Under the pieces are notes generated by a model. It was not told where the DNA came from and did no database searches. It saw only the letters and a list, made by a program, of their open reading frames with translations. A stretch of DNA of 64,000 bases from Streptomyces sp. NBC_01451. Lineage in GTDB: Bacteria; Actinomycetota; Actinomycetes; Streptomycetales; Streptomycetaceae. The stretch covers positions 434,001-498,000 of the forward strand of contig NZ_CP109479.1 of assembly GCF_036227485.1 (NCBI RefSeq), given 5' to 3'. Positions 50,574-59,663 of this stretch are shown one piece after another (position 1 is the first letter of the stretch; every line of letters starts with the position of its first letter). A program made the position numbers and the translations under genes.

Positions 50574-51122
50574 TCAGGAGTTGAGGGCTTCCTCGCGGAG
50601 CCCCTCCAGGACGGCGAGCCGGTCCTCCCGCTCGATGCGCGCGGTGGTCGAGCGGTCGGGGCAGCAGCGCATGAACATGTTGGTGAAGTGCGTGCCGTAG
50701 TGGATGAACTCGTCCGACCCGGATGCGTCCAGGGGGCGCGCGACGGCCCGGAACGACGGTTCATGGAAGTACGCCATGGTGAATCGCTCGCGGTCGGCCA
50801 GGCGCACCTTGTGCGGAGTCGAGAGAAGGGTGGTGAAGATCTCCGAGCCGTCCTTCTCCCCGGCTGTCTCCTCCTCACCGGATGCGGCATATCCGCTGTG
50901 GGTGAGGTCGGAGACGTACCGGGCCTTCTCCTTGAGCGGGCGGCCGACAAAGGCCCTGGACGCGTCCAGGGCTCGTACGGTGGCGGCATCCTGGTCGGGA
51001 GTGGCCTGGATCTGGAAGATACCGTCGACCTGCGAGGCCGCGATGAGCGCCCGGCCGAGTAACCGGTCGGCGTCACCGCCTCCGACGGTCGGGGGCAGTG
51101 GGAAGGTCTGCGGTTCGGTCAT
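50574..51122 (-). CDS. isopenicillin-N-synthase-like 2OG-Fe(II) oxygenase with the catalytic core deleted
   Basis: The 182-aa frame joins the N-terminal DIOX_N-like domain (LLGRALIAASQVDGIFQI through ASGEEETAGEKDGSEIFT) directly to the C-terminal end of the family (LLSTPHKVRLADRERFTMAYFHEPSF, HYGTHFTNMFMRCCPDR). The junction is near residues 97-99. Full-length relatives are about 310-330 aa; the missing stretch holds the HxD iron ligands, and only the distal His104 and the 2OG Arg107 region remain. The frame is otherwise intact. It should be inactive as an oxygenase: a recent in-frame deletion, or a remnant with another use. The ATG at 51122 follows GGGGGA. Confidence 0.8.
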   Translation of the reverse strand: MTEPQTFPLPPTVGGGDADRLLGRALIAASQVDGIFQIQATPDQDAATVRALDASRAFVGRPLKEKARYVSDLTHSGYAASGEEETAGEKDGSEIFTTLLSTPHKVRLADRERFTMAYFHEPSFRAVARPLDASGSDEFIHYGTHFTNMFMRCCPDRSTTARIEREDRLAVLEGLREEALNS

Positions 51123-51228
51123 GTCCCCCACCATGAACCGGACGCACACGATCCACCACCCCCTTCTGAGGGGGCCGGGCCGACAACGGACACACCGGCG
51201 ACAGAGCACCGACGACAGGACTCACGAC

Positions 51229-51513
51229 ATGATCATTTTTGGCACCAAGGGATACCTGTACCAGCTGGCGATACTCACGCTGGTGTGCGGCCACTGCGGG
51301 AATCCCTCCGCACACGCGCTCCGGAAACGCGTCACCAAGTTCACACTGTTCTTCGTGCCCCTGTTCCCCTTCTCGACGAAGTACACGACCCAGTGCACCT
51401 TCTGCGGTGCGGAGCAGAAGGTGACCAAGGAACAGGCGGAACAGATGCAGGGCGTCGGCGGCGCTGTCGGTGGCCGTACCGACACGCCGCCGCAGCAGTC
51501 CTACCGGCCCTGA
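51229..51513 (+). CDS. zinc-ribbon membrane-associated protein
   Basis: The 94-aa product has two Cys pairs (CGHCGNPSAH and CTFCGAEQ) that would form one zinc ribbon, separated by a hydrophobic segment (FTLFFVPLFPFSTKYTTQ). It matches the zinc-ribbon 15 type found widely in actinobacteria; the function is unknown. The ATG at 51229 follows CAGGA. The Gly/Gln-rich tail appears disordered. It converges on the DUF1996 gene with a 19-bp gap. Confidence 0.82.
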   Translation: MIIFGTKGYLYQLAILTLVCGHCGNPSAHALRKRVTKFTLFFVPLFPFSTKYTTQCTFCGAEQKVTKEQAEQMQGVGGAVGGRTDTPPQQSYRP

Positions 51514-51532
51514 GCAGAGGCGCCCGGGGTCG

Positions 51533-53581
51533 TCATCGTGTCGCGTGCCGGATACGGCGCAGCATCAGGAATCCGGCGATGAGGAGAAGCGCTCCGATTG
51601 CGGCCGGCCACAGCTGGGTTCCCGTGTCGGCGAGGTCGCCGGTGACCGCCTGGGGTTCGGTCTGCGGTTCGGTCTGCGGGGCGGTGACGTCACCGTTGCC
51701 GTTGCCTTCGTCCGCGGTCGCCTCGCCGCCCGTCCGGCCGTCGGAGTCGTCCGTCGGCGAGGCGGCCGACTCGGCGCGCTGGGTGGCCGGCGGTGACGTG
51801 TAGGCCCTGGGCTCCGCCTCGACGGGCTCCTTCGTGGGAGTGGCGCTCGCCGGGTCCGGCGCCTGCGTACCCGGGAGGGACGACGGAGAAGCCGACGGCT
51901 CCGGGGTCTCGTCCCCGCCCGGGGTGACCGTGGGGTCCGCGGTCGGCTCGTCGGTCCCGCCGGACGACGGGTCGGGGGTCGGCGCGGGGGTGTTTCCCGG
52001 GTCCTCGCCGTTCGAGGATCCGGCGCCGCACTGCCGACCGGTGTTTATGCAGTCGACCATCTCCCGCATCAGGTCCTCGTCGAAGACGTTGATGAAGTCG
52101 CCGTGGTCAGTGACCGGCTTGTGCAGCTGCTCGGGGAAGGAGTCGACCGCGAACAGTGGCACCGTACGGCCGCCGTCCTGGAGGCTCGGCGCGTCGACGT
52201 CGTAGACGATGCGCTGCACCAGCTGCGGAATCGGCTGGAAGTCGTTCGCGCAGTTCCCGGCGGCGTCGGCGAAGGCCACATGGGTGCGGTGGTTGGCGCT
52301 GTCGATGTTCCTGCCGTCCCAGCAGCTCTGGAACCTGAACGTGCGCACCACGTCGCTGCCCTGGGGGCACAGCGGGTACTTGTCCTTGAGCTGCCGGTCC
52401 TCGAACCCGGTGCAGCTCCACGAGGCGTTGACGTTGGCGTTGCCGTTGACGAACGCCTTGGCGTCGCCGGTGATGATGCGCAGCAGCTTGGGCATGGCCA
52501 CGACCTGGCCGCGCGGGTTGCCCACGAACGTCATCGTGACCTGGCTGGGCGTGACGATCTCACCGGCGTTGCCCTCGATGCCGCCGCCGGGCGACTGGGC
52601 GTCCTGTTCCTGCGCACCGTTCTGCAGGCGCAGTACGGGCCAGAAGTAGGAGGATCTGTCGCCCTGGTCCACGCAGCTGGTCTGCGCCGCGGCCAGGTCG
52701 TCGTTGCTCGCGAACGCGTCGTTGGACTGGTTGCCGACGTAGTCGTGGAAGTGGTGTGCGCCGTTGGAGACGGCGGGGGCCACGATGACGTTGTCCGAGT
52801 TGAACAGGCCGTTCGCGTTCACACCGCAGCTGGTGGCGAAGGTGCCGCGGGAGGCGTTGTCCTCCGGGGACGGGAACCGGACGTTGGGCTGGACGGTGGT
52901 GATGTCCGCGAAGTCGGCGGCGACCGGTCCGTTCCCGGCCTGGCCGCCGTTGCCGCCCTGCTGGTCCTCCTGGCCGCCCTGGTCGTCACCCTGGCCGTCG
53001 CCCTGGCCATCGCCCTGGTCCTGACCGTTCTGACCGTCCTGATTGCCCTGACCGTCCTGGCTGTCGCCGTTCTGGTCCTGCCACTGCCCGGCCTGATTGC
53101 CGGAGGCGCGGAACTCGCAGGCCGCCAGGTTCTCGATGCCCTGCGGGCGGTCTCCCACCCGGTCGATGGCGATCGCGATCCGTTCGATGGTCGCGGCCCG
53201 CTTCTCCTTGAGCGGACTCATGATCGCGGAGTCGGCGAAGCCGCTGTCCTGCTGCATCGCCTGCGTCGATTCCTGCAGCCGCTGGTAGGCCTCGGCTATC
53301 TGCTGGTCCAGGGCGGCGAGTTCGCTGTCGACCTCCGACCGCGCCTCGTCCGGTACGAAGGCCAACTGGTCGCCGACATCAGGGCAGTCGATCGTGGCGG
53401 CTCCCGAGGAGAGTGTCCGGTCGGTCCGGCTCTGCTGAGCCGAATCGCCGCCGAGACCTCCTTCGGTGGCCGAGGCGTACACGTTCCCCACGACCAGTCC
53501 ACCTCCGCCCAGCATCAGGGCGACCGCCGCAAAGGTGGCGCGGCGGGGGCCTGTCGGGCGTCTGCGCGTGTTACGTCCCAC
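51533..53581 (-). CDS. DUF1996 surface protein with LAxTG sortase signal
   Basis: The 682-aa product starts at GTG 53581 (GGAG eight bases upstream). It has a basic N-terminus and signal helix ([22 protein letters not shown]), then a helical segment (60-150). A Gln/Gly/Asp-rich low-complexity stretch follows (about 165-225), then the DUF1996 domain (about 230-530; [40 protein letters not shown]). A Pro/Thr/Ser-rich wall-spanning region leads to LADTG (650-654) before a membrane helix and basic tail. It should be wall-anchored by a class E sortase. DUF1996 function is unknown; conserved His residues suggest metal or polysaccharide interaction. Confidence 0.88.
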   Translation of the reverse strand: MGRNTRRRPTGPRRATFAAVALMLGGGGLVVGNVYASATEGGLGGDSAQQSRTDRTLSSGAATIDCPDVGDQLAFVPDEARSEVDSELAALDQQIAEAYQRLQESTQAMQQDSGFADSAIMSPLKEKRAATIERIAIAIDRVGDRPQGIENLAACEFRASGNQAGQWQDQNGDSQDGQGNQDGQNGQDQGDGQGDGQGDDQGGQEDQQGGNGGQAGNGPVAADFADITTVQPNVRFPSPEDNASRGTFATSCGVNANGLFNSDNVIVAPAVSNGAHHFHDYVGNQSNDAFASNDDLAAAQTSCVDQGDRSSYFWPVLRLQNGAQEQDAQSPGGGIEGNAGEIVTPSQVTMTFVGNPRGQVVAMPKLLRIITGDAKAFVNGNANVNASWSCTGFEDRQLKDKYPLCPQGSDVVRTFRFQSCWDGRNIDSANHRTHVAFADAAGNCANDFQPIPQLVQRIVYDVDAPSLQDGGRTVPLFAVDSFPEQLHKPVTDHGDFINVFDEDLMREMVDCINTGRQCGAGSSNGEDPGNTPAPTPDPSSGGTDEPTADPTVTPGGDETPEPSASPSSLPGTQAPDPASATPTKEPVEAEPRAYTSPPATQRAESAASPTDDSDGRTGGEATADEGNGNGDVTAPQTEPQTEPQAVTGDLADTGTQLWPAAIGALLLIAGFLMLRRIRHATR

Positions 53582-53733
53582 GGAAGTACTCCGCTTCCTG
53601 GCCGATTCGACATGGAAATGTCCCCAGTGCCATACGCGGGCGGACCCTCGGGCGTTCAAGCGCCACGCGGATTCATAGAAACCTCTAAGGAAGCAGGGTG
53701 CTCAGGGGTGGACCCGAAGCCCATAAGTCCACT

Positions 53734-53747
53734 TTATGAGCTCATAA
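53734..53747. promoter_or_regulatory. perfect palindrome TTATGAGCTCATAA
   Basis: This 14-bp perfect palindrome is AT-rich against a very GC-rich background and lies in the divergent region between the DUF1996 and ferredoxin reductase genes. It is probably a binding site for a dimeric regulator. The protein is unknown. Confidence 0.55.
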
Positions 53748-53766
53748 CCCCGACCCCCGTACCAGC

Positions 53767-53785
53767 TTAGGCTTGCCTTAGTTTA
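53767..53785. promoter_or_regulatory. iron-box-like site upstream of ferredoxin reductase
   Basis: TTAGGCTTGCCTTAGTTTA matches 12 of 19 positions of the DtxR/IdeR/DmdR consensus TTAGGTTAGGCTAACCTAA and contains a near-perfect CTTAGGC-TT-GCCTTAG dyad. TTGCCT within it could serve as the -35 of a promoter with GAAGAT 17 bp downstream. Confidence 0.45.
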
Positions 53786-53831
53786 GGCTCCCTTTGAAGA
53801 TCTCTTGTCCTCGCTCGAAGGGAACCTGATC

Positions 53832-55196
53832 ATGCCTCGCCCACTGCGGGTGGCCATTGTCGGAGCCGGCCCCGCCGGGATCTACGCCGCCGACGCGTTG
53901 CTGAAGTCCGCAGTGGCCGCGGAGCCCGGCGTGTCCATCGACCTCTTCGAGCGGATGCCGGCCCCGTTCGGGCTGATCCGGTACGGGGTGGCCCCCGACC
54001 ACCCGCGCATCAAGGGCATCATCACGGCCCTGCACCAGGTGCTCGACAAGCCGCAGATCCGTCTCTTCGGCAATGTCGACTACCCGGGCGACATCAACCT
54101 CGACGACCTGCGCGCCTTCTACGACGCGGTGATCTTCTCCACGGGGGCCACGGCCGACCGCTCCCTCGACATACCCGGCGTCGAGCTGGACGGCTCGTAC
54201 GGGGCCGCGGACTTCGTCTCCTGGTACGACGGACACCCGGACGTGCCGCGCACGTGGCCGCTCGACGCGGAGAAGGTCGCGGTCCTCGGGGTCGGCAACG
54301 TCGCGCTCGACGTGGCGCGGATCCTCGCCAAGACCGCGGACGAGCTGCTGCCGACCGAGATCCCGCCGAACGTCCACGAGGGGCTCAGGGCCAACAAGGC
54401 GCTCGAAGTCCACGTCTTCGGCCGACGTGGCCCGGCGCAGGCCAAGTTCAGCCCGATGGAACTGCGCGAGCTGGACCACTCCCCCAACATCGAGGTCATC
54501 GTCGACCCCGAGGACATCGACTACGACGACGGCTCGATCGCGACCCGGCGCGGCAACAAGCAGGCCGACATGGTCGCCAAGACGCTGGAGAACTGGGCCA
54601 TCCGGGACACCGGCGACCGGCCCCACAAACTGTTCCTGCACTTCTTCGAGTCGCCCACCGAGATCCTCGGCGAGGACGGCAGGGTCGTCGGTCTGCGTAC
54701 GGAGCGGACCGCGCTCGACGGCACCGGCAACGTCAAGGGCACCGGCGCCTTCAAGGACTGGGACGTGAGCGCGGTCTACCGTGCCGTGGGCTACCTTTCC
54801 GACAAGCTGCCCAAGCTGCCCTGGGACGTCGAGTCGGGCACCGTCCCCGACCAGGGCGGCCGGGTGCTCGAGGAGACCGGCGAGCACCTCACGTCGATGT
54901 ACGTCACCGGCTGGATCCGGCGCGGCCCTGTCGGGCTGATCGGCCACACGAAGGGCGACGCCAACGAGACCGTCGCCAATCTGCTGGACGACTACGCCAA
55001 CGGCCGCCTGCCCGAGCCGGCGTCGCCCACCCCGGAGGCCGTGGACGCGTTCCTCGGCGAGCGGGACGTCCGTTTCACCACCTGGGAGGGCTGGTACCGG
55101 CTGGACGCCGCGGAGAAGGCCCTGGGAGAGCCCCAGGGACGCGAGCGCGTGAAGCTCGTCGAGCGCGAGGACATGCTCCGGGCCAGCGAGGCGTAG
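53832..55196 (+). CDS. fprA: ferredoxin/adrenodoxin-type NADP reductase (FprA-like)
   Basis: The 454-aa product has the FAD-binding motif VAIVGAGPAGIYAADALL at its start, the family segment FGLIRYGVAPDHPRIKGI, and an NADP-binding motif VAVLGVGNVALDVARIL near residue 155. The end (VTGWIRRGPVGLIGHTKGDANETV) closes the FAD site. It transfers electrons from NADPH to ferredoxins, for example for cytochromes P450. The ATG at 53832 follows AAGGGAA. An iron-box-like sequence upstream suggests control by iron. It ends at a strong shared terminator. Confidence 0.92.
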   Translation: MPRPLRVAIVGAGPAGIYAADALLKSAVAAEPGVSIDLFERMPAPFGLIRYGVAPDHPRIKGIITALHQVLDKPQIRLFGNVDYPGDINLDDLRAFYDAVIFSTGATADRSLDIPGVELDGSYGAADFVSWYDGHPDVPRTWPLDAEKVAVLGVGNVALDVARILAKTADELLPTEIPPNVHEGLRANKALEVHVFGRRGPAQAKFSPMELRELDHSPNIEVIVDPEDIDYDDGSIATRRGNKQADMVAKTLENWAIRDTGDRPHKLFLHFFESPTEILGEDGRVVGLRTERTALDGTGNVKGTGAFKDWDVSAVYRAVGYLSDKLPKLPWDVESGTVPDQGGRVLEETGEHLTSMYVTGWIRRGPVGLIGHTKGDANETVANLLDDYANGRLPEPASPTPEAVDAFLGERDVRFTTWEGWYRLDAAEKALGEPQGRERVKLVEREDMLRASEA

Positions 55197-55210
55197 GCAG
55201 GGCCGCAACA

Positions 55211-55256
55211 CGACGAAGGCCCGGCTCGCGGTACCCCGCGAGCCGGGCCTTCGTCG
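55211..55256. terminator. strong bidirectional terminator, 21-bp stem
   Basis: A perfect 21-bp stem with a TACC loop separates the convergent ferredoxin reductase and DUF1232 genes. It is the longest uninterrupted hairpin that I found in the window. Confidence 0.9.
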
Positions 55257-55260
55257 TCCC

Positions 55261-55602
55261 TCATCTGGGCTTGTCCAGACGGACGACCGGATCCGGGCCA
55301 CCGGTCGGAACGGATTCGGTCCGCCCTCCGATGCCGAACTCCCGTGCCTGGTTGCGCATGCTGCGCAGCGCCAGCAGGAGTACGCCGATGTCGTCGAGGT
55401 AGACGGGATCGGGCACGAGGTCGGTCGGCAGCACCAGGTAGGCGACCGCGCCCCAGAAGACCCAGCGCGAACCCGTCGGCAGACCGGCGCGGCGCAGATC
55501 CCGGCGGGTGCGGACCAGCCGGACCAGCAGGGTCGCCGCCACCGCCAGTACGGCCACTGCCAGGACCCCGACGATCACCATCACTGTCGTGGTGGAATCC
55601 AT
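55261..55602 (-). CDS. DUF1232 (YkvA-like) membrane protein
   Basis: The 113-aa product has an N-terminal membrane helix (VMVIVGVLAVAVLAVAATLLV) and the DUF1232 core (WGAVAYLVLPTDLVPDPVYLDDIGVLLLAL). The family is widespread and uncharacterised, probably a small membrane protein. I choose the ATG at 55602 over an adjacent GTG because GGAGG is then properly spaced. It stands alone between a terminator and a long intergenic region. Confidence 0.85.
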   Translation of the reverse strand: MDSTTTVMVIVGVLAVAVLAVAATLLVRLVRTRRDLRRAGLPTGSRWVFWGAVAYLVLPTDLVPDPVYLDDIGVLLLALRSMRNQAREFGIGGRTESVPTGGPDPVVRLDKPR

Positions 55603-55605
55603 CAC

Positions 55606-56099
55606 CCCTCCGTTGTTGCGTGCCTGCCCCTGCTCCGGCCTTCCTGCCCTTCGGCTTCCCCTTCACCACGTCTCCACACCGGGGCCGCCGCACCTCTCTC
55701 GTCCGGCACATTTGAGACAGTCCGCGTCAGGAATAGTACGGACCTTATCCGGCTGCGGCGGATTCCCGCAGGCCGCGCGGGACGGCAAAGCGCCGCCGAA
55801 GAGCGCTAATGAGCCAGTACTCAATAGTAATTCACAGCGAGTTGATTGTTCCTGAGCGCCGCTGCCATAATCCGCTTCCTGACCCGTCGTCACCCCCCGG
55901 CGGGGCCCCCGGGGCTGACACAAAACTCCCCGACGCTCCGAACCGGAATTCACTCGGCGCTACGTCCGGATTCACGATTCCCCCACCAAGTCCGCACAAG
56001 AACGCGACTCCGGCGTTTTCCGTCACCTCGGGTGAGCTGGAAGATCGACGGCTCGCAAGAGTTGGATGCGCGACATAATGCAGCGAAGAAGGTGCGTTT
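55606..56099. promoter_or_regulatory. long regulatory region upstream of the symporter operon
   Basis: No gene is supported in these 494 bp. A rightward promoter is plausible: TTGATT (55842-55847), 18 bp, CATAAT (55866-55871), predicting a start near 55878 and a leader of about 220 nt. The leader contains GC-rich hairpins near 55895-55920. An AT-rich stretch at 55806-55850 includes TGAG-N6-CTCA and may bind a regulator. Confidence 0.45.
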
Positions 56100-56534
56100 A
56101 TGTCCAATTATTTCACGCGGCCGGACGAGCCGCCCGCATACAGCCGCACGAACACCGACCCCACTCCGGGACGGGCGATTCACGGTCATCCTGAATTTAT
56201 GTCACTTCGGAACGGGTACCGCCGCTTCGCCGTACTGTCGACGGCGCTCGCCGTCGGCGGATTCCTGCTGTACGTCCTGTTGTCGAACTTCGCGCCCGGC
56301 ATCATGAATCAGCCGCTCGCCGGTCATCTCACCCTCGGACTCGCGCTCGGACTGGGGCAGTTCCTGGTCATGGCGGTGACCGCCTGGCGCTACGTACGGC
56401 GCATGCGCACCCACTTCGATCCGGTCGCCCGCGGGCTGCGCGCGCAGTTGGAGCAGAACCGGCCAGGGCAGCACCGTCCGGCCGAACAGGCCGGGGCGCG
56501 TCCGCAGAACACGAGGGAGTACCGCACGTGGTGA
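56100..56534 (+). CDS. DUF485 membrane protein
   Basis: The 144-aa product has two membrane helices (FAVLSTALAVGGFLLYVLLSNFAP; HLTLGLALGLGQFLVMAVTAW) flanked by YRRF and YVRRM, the DUF485 pattern. Such proteins (YjcH in E. coli) are encoded with acetate/solute symporters and may be an accessory subunit. The ATG at 56100 follows AAGAAGG. Its stop codon overlaps the symporter start. Confidence 0.88.
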   Translation: MSNYFTRPDEPPAYSRTNTDPTPGRAIHGHPEFMSLRNGYRRFAVLSTALAVGGFLLYVLLSNFAPGIMNQPLAGHLTLGLALGLGQFLVMAVTAWRYVRRMRTHFDPVARGLRAQLEQNRPGQHRPAEQAGARPQNTREYRTW

Positions 56535-58132
56535 CCATCGGTGCCGGTGTCGTCGACCCGTTCAGCCGGCAACTGACCTTCGTACTGTTCCTGTCGGTCG
56601 TCGTCGTCACACTGTTCGCCGCGCTCCTGATCGCCCCGCAGCGCGACGAGGTCGCCGAGTTCTATCTCGGCAACCGGCAGATGTCCCCGCTGCGCAACGG
56701 GCTGGCGATGTGCGGGGACTACCTCTCGGCCGCGACCCTGCTGGGCAGTACCGGACTGGTCGCCCTCACCGGCTACGACGGACTGTTGTACCTGTGCGGC
56801 ACGACGGTCGCCTGGATGATGGTGCTCCTGGTGATCGCCGAACCCCTGCGCAACTCCGGCAGGTTCACCCTCGGGGACACCCTGGCCCTGCGCCTGCCCC
56901 AGGGCGGACGGGCGGTCCGGCTCGCGCTCTCCATCTGCACCCTGACCATCTGCTGCCTCTATCTGGTGGCTCAACTCGTGGGCAGTGTCGCCCTGTTGAC
57001 CCAGTTCACCGGCGTGCCCAGCACCACCACGCGCACCCTGTGCGTCGTCGTCATCGGCACCATCGTCATCGTGTACGCCTCACTCGGCGGCATGCCCGGC
57101 GCGACGTTCATCCAGATCGTCAAGGCCGTGATGCTGATATCCGGCGTCGCGGTCACGGCCGTCATGGTGCTGCACCGCTTCGACTGGAACTTCAACGCGC
57201 TGCTGGAGGCCGCCACCGAGAACAGCGGCATCGGACAGCGGTTCCTTGAGCCCGGACTGCGCTACGGCGCCAGCACCACCAGCAAACTCGACTTCCTCAG
57301 CCTCCAGTTGGCCATCGTGCTCGGTCTCGCCGCGCTCCCCCACGTGATGATGCGGCTGCTCGCCCCGCGCTCCACCAACGTCCTGCGCTCCTCGGTCGTG
57401 TGGGCGGCGGGCCTGGTCGGATTCGTCTGCCTGGCCGCCGGCATCCTCGGCCTGGGCGCCACCGCCCTCGTGGGCCGCGAGTCGATCATCGACACCGACC
57501 CGAAGGGCGACGCGGCCGTCCTGCTGCTCGCCCAGTCCATCGGCGGCGGGATACTCACCGCACTCCTGTCCTGCCTCGCCTTCGTCACGCTGCTCGCGGT
57601 CGCGGCCGGTCTCACCCTCGCGGCGGCCTCGTCCCTCGCCCACGACCTGTACGGCGAGGTCATCCGCAAGGGACGCGCCACCCAGGCCGAGGAACTGGGC
57701 GCGGCCCGGCTGGCGGCGGTGCTCATCGGCGTGCTGGGGATGGCGCTGGCCCTGCTGTCGTGGGAGACCAACGTCTCGACGCTCGCCTTCCTCGCTTTCG
57801 CCATCGCCGCGTCCGCCCTGCTGCCGACGCTCCTCTACAGCCTGTTCTGGCGCCGTTTCAACTCCCGTGGCGCGCTGCTCAGTCTGTGCGGAGGGCTGGT
57901 CTGCTCGGTGCTCCTGGTCGTGTTCTCACCGGTGGTCTCGTCGACCTCCTCCTCGATCTATCCGTCGGTGGACTTCGCCTGGTTCCCGTTGCAGAACCCC
58001 GGCATCGTCTCCATCCCGGCCGGCTTCCTCCTCGGCTGGCTCGGCACAGTCCTGACACGTCGTCAGGAGACATCCGCGTACGAGGAGTTCGAGGTCCGCG
58101 CGCTCGTCGGCGCCGGGGCCGACACCGAATAG
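56528..58132 (+). CDS. sodium:solute symporter, ActP/MctC-like (acetate or other monocarboxylate)
   Basis: The 534-aa product is a typical 13-helix SSS-family transporter: EFYLGNRQMSPLRNGLAMCGDYLSAATLLG (partly named here) near residues 35-65, VYASLGGMPGATFIQIVKAVML, and PHVMMRLLAPRS. Close relatives ActP and MctC import acetate, pyruvate and propionate with cations. The start is GTG 56528, overlapping the DUF485 stop codon, with GAGGGAG upstream. The acidic C-terminal tail is cytoplasmic. Confidence 0.9.
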   Translation: MVTIGAGVVDPFSRQLTFVLFLSVVVVTLFAALLIAPQRDEVAEFYLGNRQMSPLRNGLAMCGDYLSAATLLGSTGLVALTGYDGLLYLCGTTVAWMMVLLVIAEPLRNSGRFTLGDTLALRLPQGGRAVRLALSICTLTICCLYLVAQLVGSVALLTQFTGVPSTTTRTLCVVVIGTIVIVYASLGGMPGATFIQIVKAVMLISGVAVTAVMVLHRFDWNFNALLEAATENSGIGQRFLEPGLRYGASTTSKLDFLSLQLAIVLGLAALPHVMMRLLAPRSTNVLRSSVVWAAGLVGFVCLAAGILGLGATALVGRESIIDTDPKGDAAVLLLAQSIGGGILTALLSCLAFVTLLAVAAGLTLAAASSLAHDLYGEVIRKGRATQAEELGAARLAAVLIGVLGMALALLSWETNVSTLAFLAFAIAASALLPTLLYSLFWRRFNSRGALLSLCGGLVCSVLLVVFSPVVSSTSSSIYPSVDFAWFPLQNPGIVSIPAGFLLGWLGTVLTRRQETSAYEEFEVRALVGAGADTE

Positions 58133-58164
58133 GGGGTACCGAGTAGGGCGTACGGTTCCCACGG

Positions 58165-58194
58165 CGCGGCCGGCTCCCCTGGAGGCCGGCCGCG
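58165..58194. terminator. intrinsic terminator between symporter and methyltransferase genes
   Basis: A 10-bp perfect stem (CGCGGCCGGC and complement) with a 10-nt loop lies between convergent genes. Confidence 0.65.
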
Positions 58195-58229
58195 TCGGCG
58201 CCGAGGCGTCGGCGGACCCCCGGGGCAGG

Positions 58230-59057
58230 TCAGACAGGGCGGTGCGCGACCACGGCGAACATCGTCACCGACATGTGCAGCGCGCCCCGCTCCGCGGCCT
58301 CGGTCAGCGCCGCGTAGAGGCGGTCGCGCTGCTCCTCGGTCATCAGTCCGCGCCGCACGGTCGACTCGCCCAGCATGCGCACCAGGGGCCAGGGCACCGC
58401 CGTGTTGTCCTGGAGCAGCGCCTGCGAGCCCCGGTCGTCGATGACCAGCCCCGCGGCGGACAACTGATCCGGGAGCCGGCGTCCGGAGTGCGGGTTGGCC
58501 GCCGCGGCGAGGGTTCCCGCCATGAGGGCGGCCACCGCGTCGGGGTCACCGGGGTGCAGGAGGGCGGTCGCCCAGTCCGAGTCGATGAGCACCACGCGTC
58601 CGCCGGGGCGCAGGACCCGCGCGATCTCACCGACGGCCTTGTCCGGCTCGGACAGGTGCTGCAGGACCCGCTCGCACCAGACCACGTCCACCGTGGCGTC
58701 CGGCAGGGGGAGGGCGAGCGCGTCGCCGTCCAGGAAGCGGGACGTGCTGCCGGCCGCCGCCGCCCGCTGCTCGGCGACCTCGCGCAGTGCCGGGTTCGCC
58801 TCGATGCCCACCGCGTCGCCGGACGGGCCGACAGCCGCCGCCAGGACCAGGGTCTGCGAGCCCGTACCACTGCCGACGTCGATCACATGTTCGCCCGGAC
58901 GCGGGTCCAGCGCGTTCTGCGCCCAGGCACGCAGCCGTCGTACGCCGTCGGCCCCGTCCTGGGCGTCCAGACCGGCCACGAGACGTCCGACGTCAGCCGT
59001 GGAGAAGTTGCGTGCGTGAAACTCCGAGGTGGGCCGTGCGTGCGGTGTTTCCCCCAT
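58230..59057 (-). CDS. class I SAM-dependent methyltransferase (UbiE-like)
   Basis: The 275-aa product has SAM motif I VIDVGSGTGSQTLVLAAAVG, acidic motif VGIEANPALREVAEQ, DGDALALPLPDATVDVVWCERVLQHLSEP and the later strand RVLRPGGRVVLIDSDW. The C-terminal cap has MTEEQRDRLYAALTEAAERGALHMSVTMF-type sequence. The substrate is a small molecule of unknown type. I choose the ATG at 59057; the frame is open 10 codons further to a GTG. Confidence 0.88.
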   Translation of the reverse strand: MGETPHARPTSEFHARNFSTADVGRLVAGLDAQDGADGVRRLRAWAQNALDPRPGEHVIDVGSGTGSQTLVLAAAVGPSGDAVGIEANPALREVAEQRAAAAGSTSRFLDGDALALPLPDATVDVVWCERVLQHLSEPDKAVGEIARVLRPGGRVVLIDSDWATALLHPGDPDAVAALMAGTLAAAANPHSGRRLPDQLSAAGLVIDDRGSQALLQDNTAVPWPLVRMLGESTVRRGLMTEEQRDRLYAALTEAAERGALHMSVTMFAVVAHRPV

Positions 59058-59102
59058 GCGCCCCACTCTAGGAGCCGGGTCACGCACGGACCACCGGCAG
59101 GG

Positions 59103-59486
59103 TCACTTCCGGCCCGAGCCTCCGCTGCCGAAGGAGCCTCTGCTGCCGGGCGACCAGCGCGGGCGGGTCTGGTCGTCGCCGCGCTTCGTGCCGGAGGCAT
59201 CGAGGTTGTGCGGATCGAGCCGGTCACTGTCCTCGGAGGTGTGCGGCACCTCGTTGGGCTCGCGCATCTCCCGCTCCTCGTGCACCGGCCCGGTCTCCGG
59301 CAGCGTGGGCTGCTCGTCCGGCCTGGGCGGGGGCAGTTCCGCCTCCTTGGCCTTCACTCCCAGCCGGACGGCCCAGATCAGCAGGGCCACCACGATCAGG
59401 CCACCGGCGAAGGCGGCGATCACATTGAGTACGTTGCTCGATGCGGCGAGCACCTGTCCCGCGTCTGCTGCTTCTGCCGTGTTCAT
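59103..59486 (-). CDS. DUF6479-family membrane protein
   Basis: The 127-aa product has one membrane helix (VLNVIAAFAGGLIVVALLIWAVRLG) near the N-terminus. A Pro/Glu-rich cytoplasmic domain follows (RPDEQPTLPETGPVHEEREMREPNEVPH) that ends in a Gly/Ser-rich tail (SFGSGGSG). I know this pattern as DUF6479, a small actinobacterial family without assigned role. The ATG at 59486 follows a G-run. It stands alone between the methyltransferase and YciO-like genes. Confidence 0.8.
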   Translation of the reverse strand: MNTAEAADAGQVLAASSNVLNVIAAFAGGLIVVALLIWAVRLGVKAKEAELPPPRPDEQPTLPETGPVHEEREMREPNEVPHTSEDSDRLDPHNLDASGTKRGDDQTRPRWSPGSRGSFGSGGSGRK

Positions 59487-59663
59487 GGCCCCCGAGTGCC
59501 CCTGTACCGGCCGGCTACTCACACTGCCCACCCACGACGGCTGCACTTGGCTGCCTGGCCAGGCACGGCACGAGGGTTCTCTCCCGGTCGGTCAACCGCT
59601 CGCCGTCCGATCGCCGGCAAGGGCCTGCGCGAGTTCGGTGACGCGACGGCATAAGCTCGTTGA

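Noticed and set aside
52880..53100. Repetitive DNA within 52.9-53.1 kb considered as a mobile or satellite element
   Set aside because: The repetition is explained by the Gln/Gly/Asp-rich linker codons of the DUF1996 protein.
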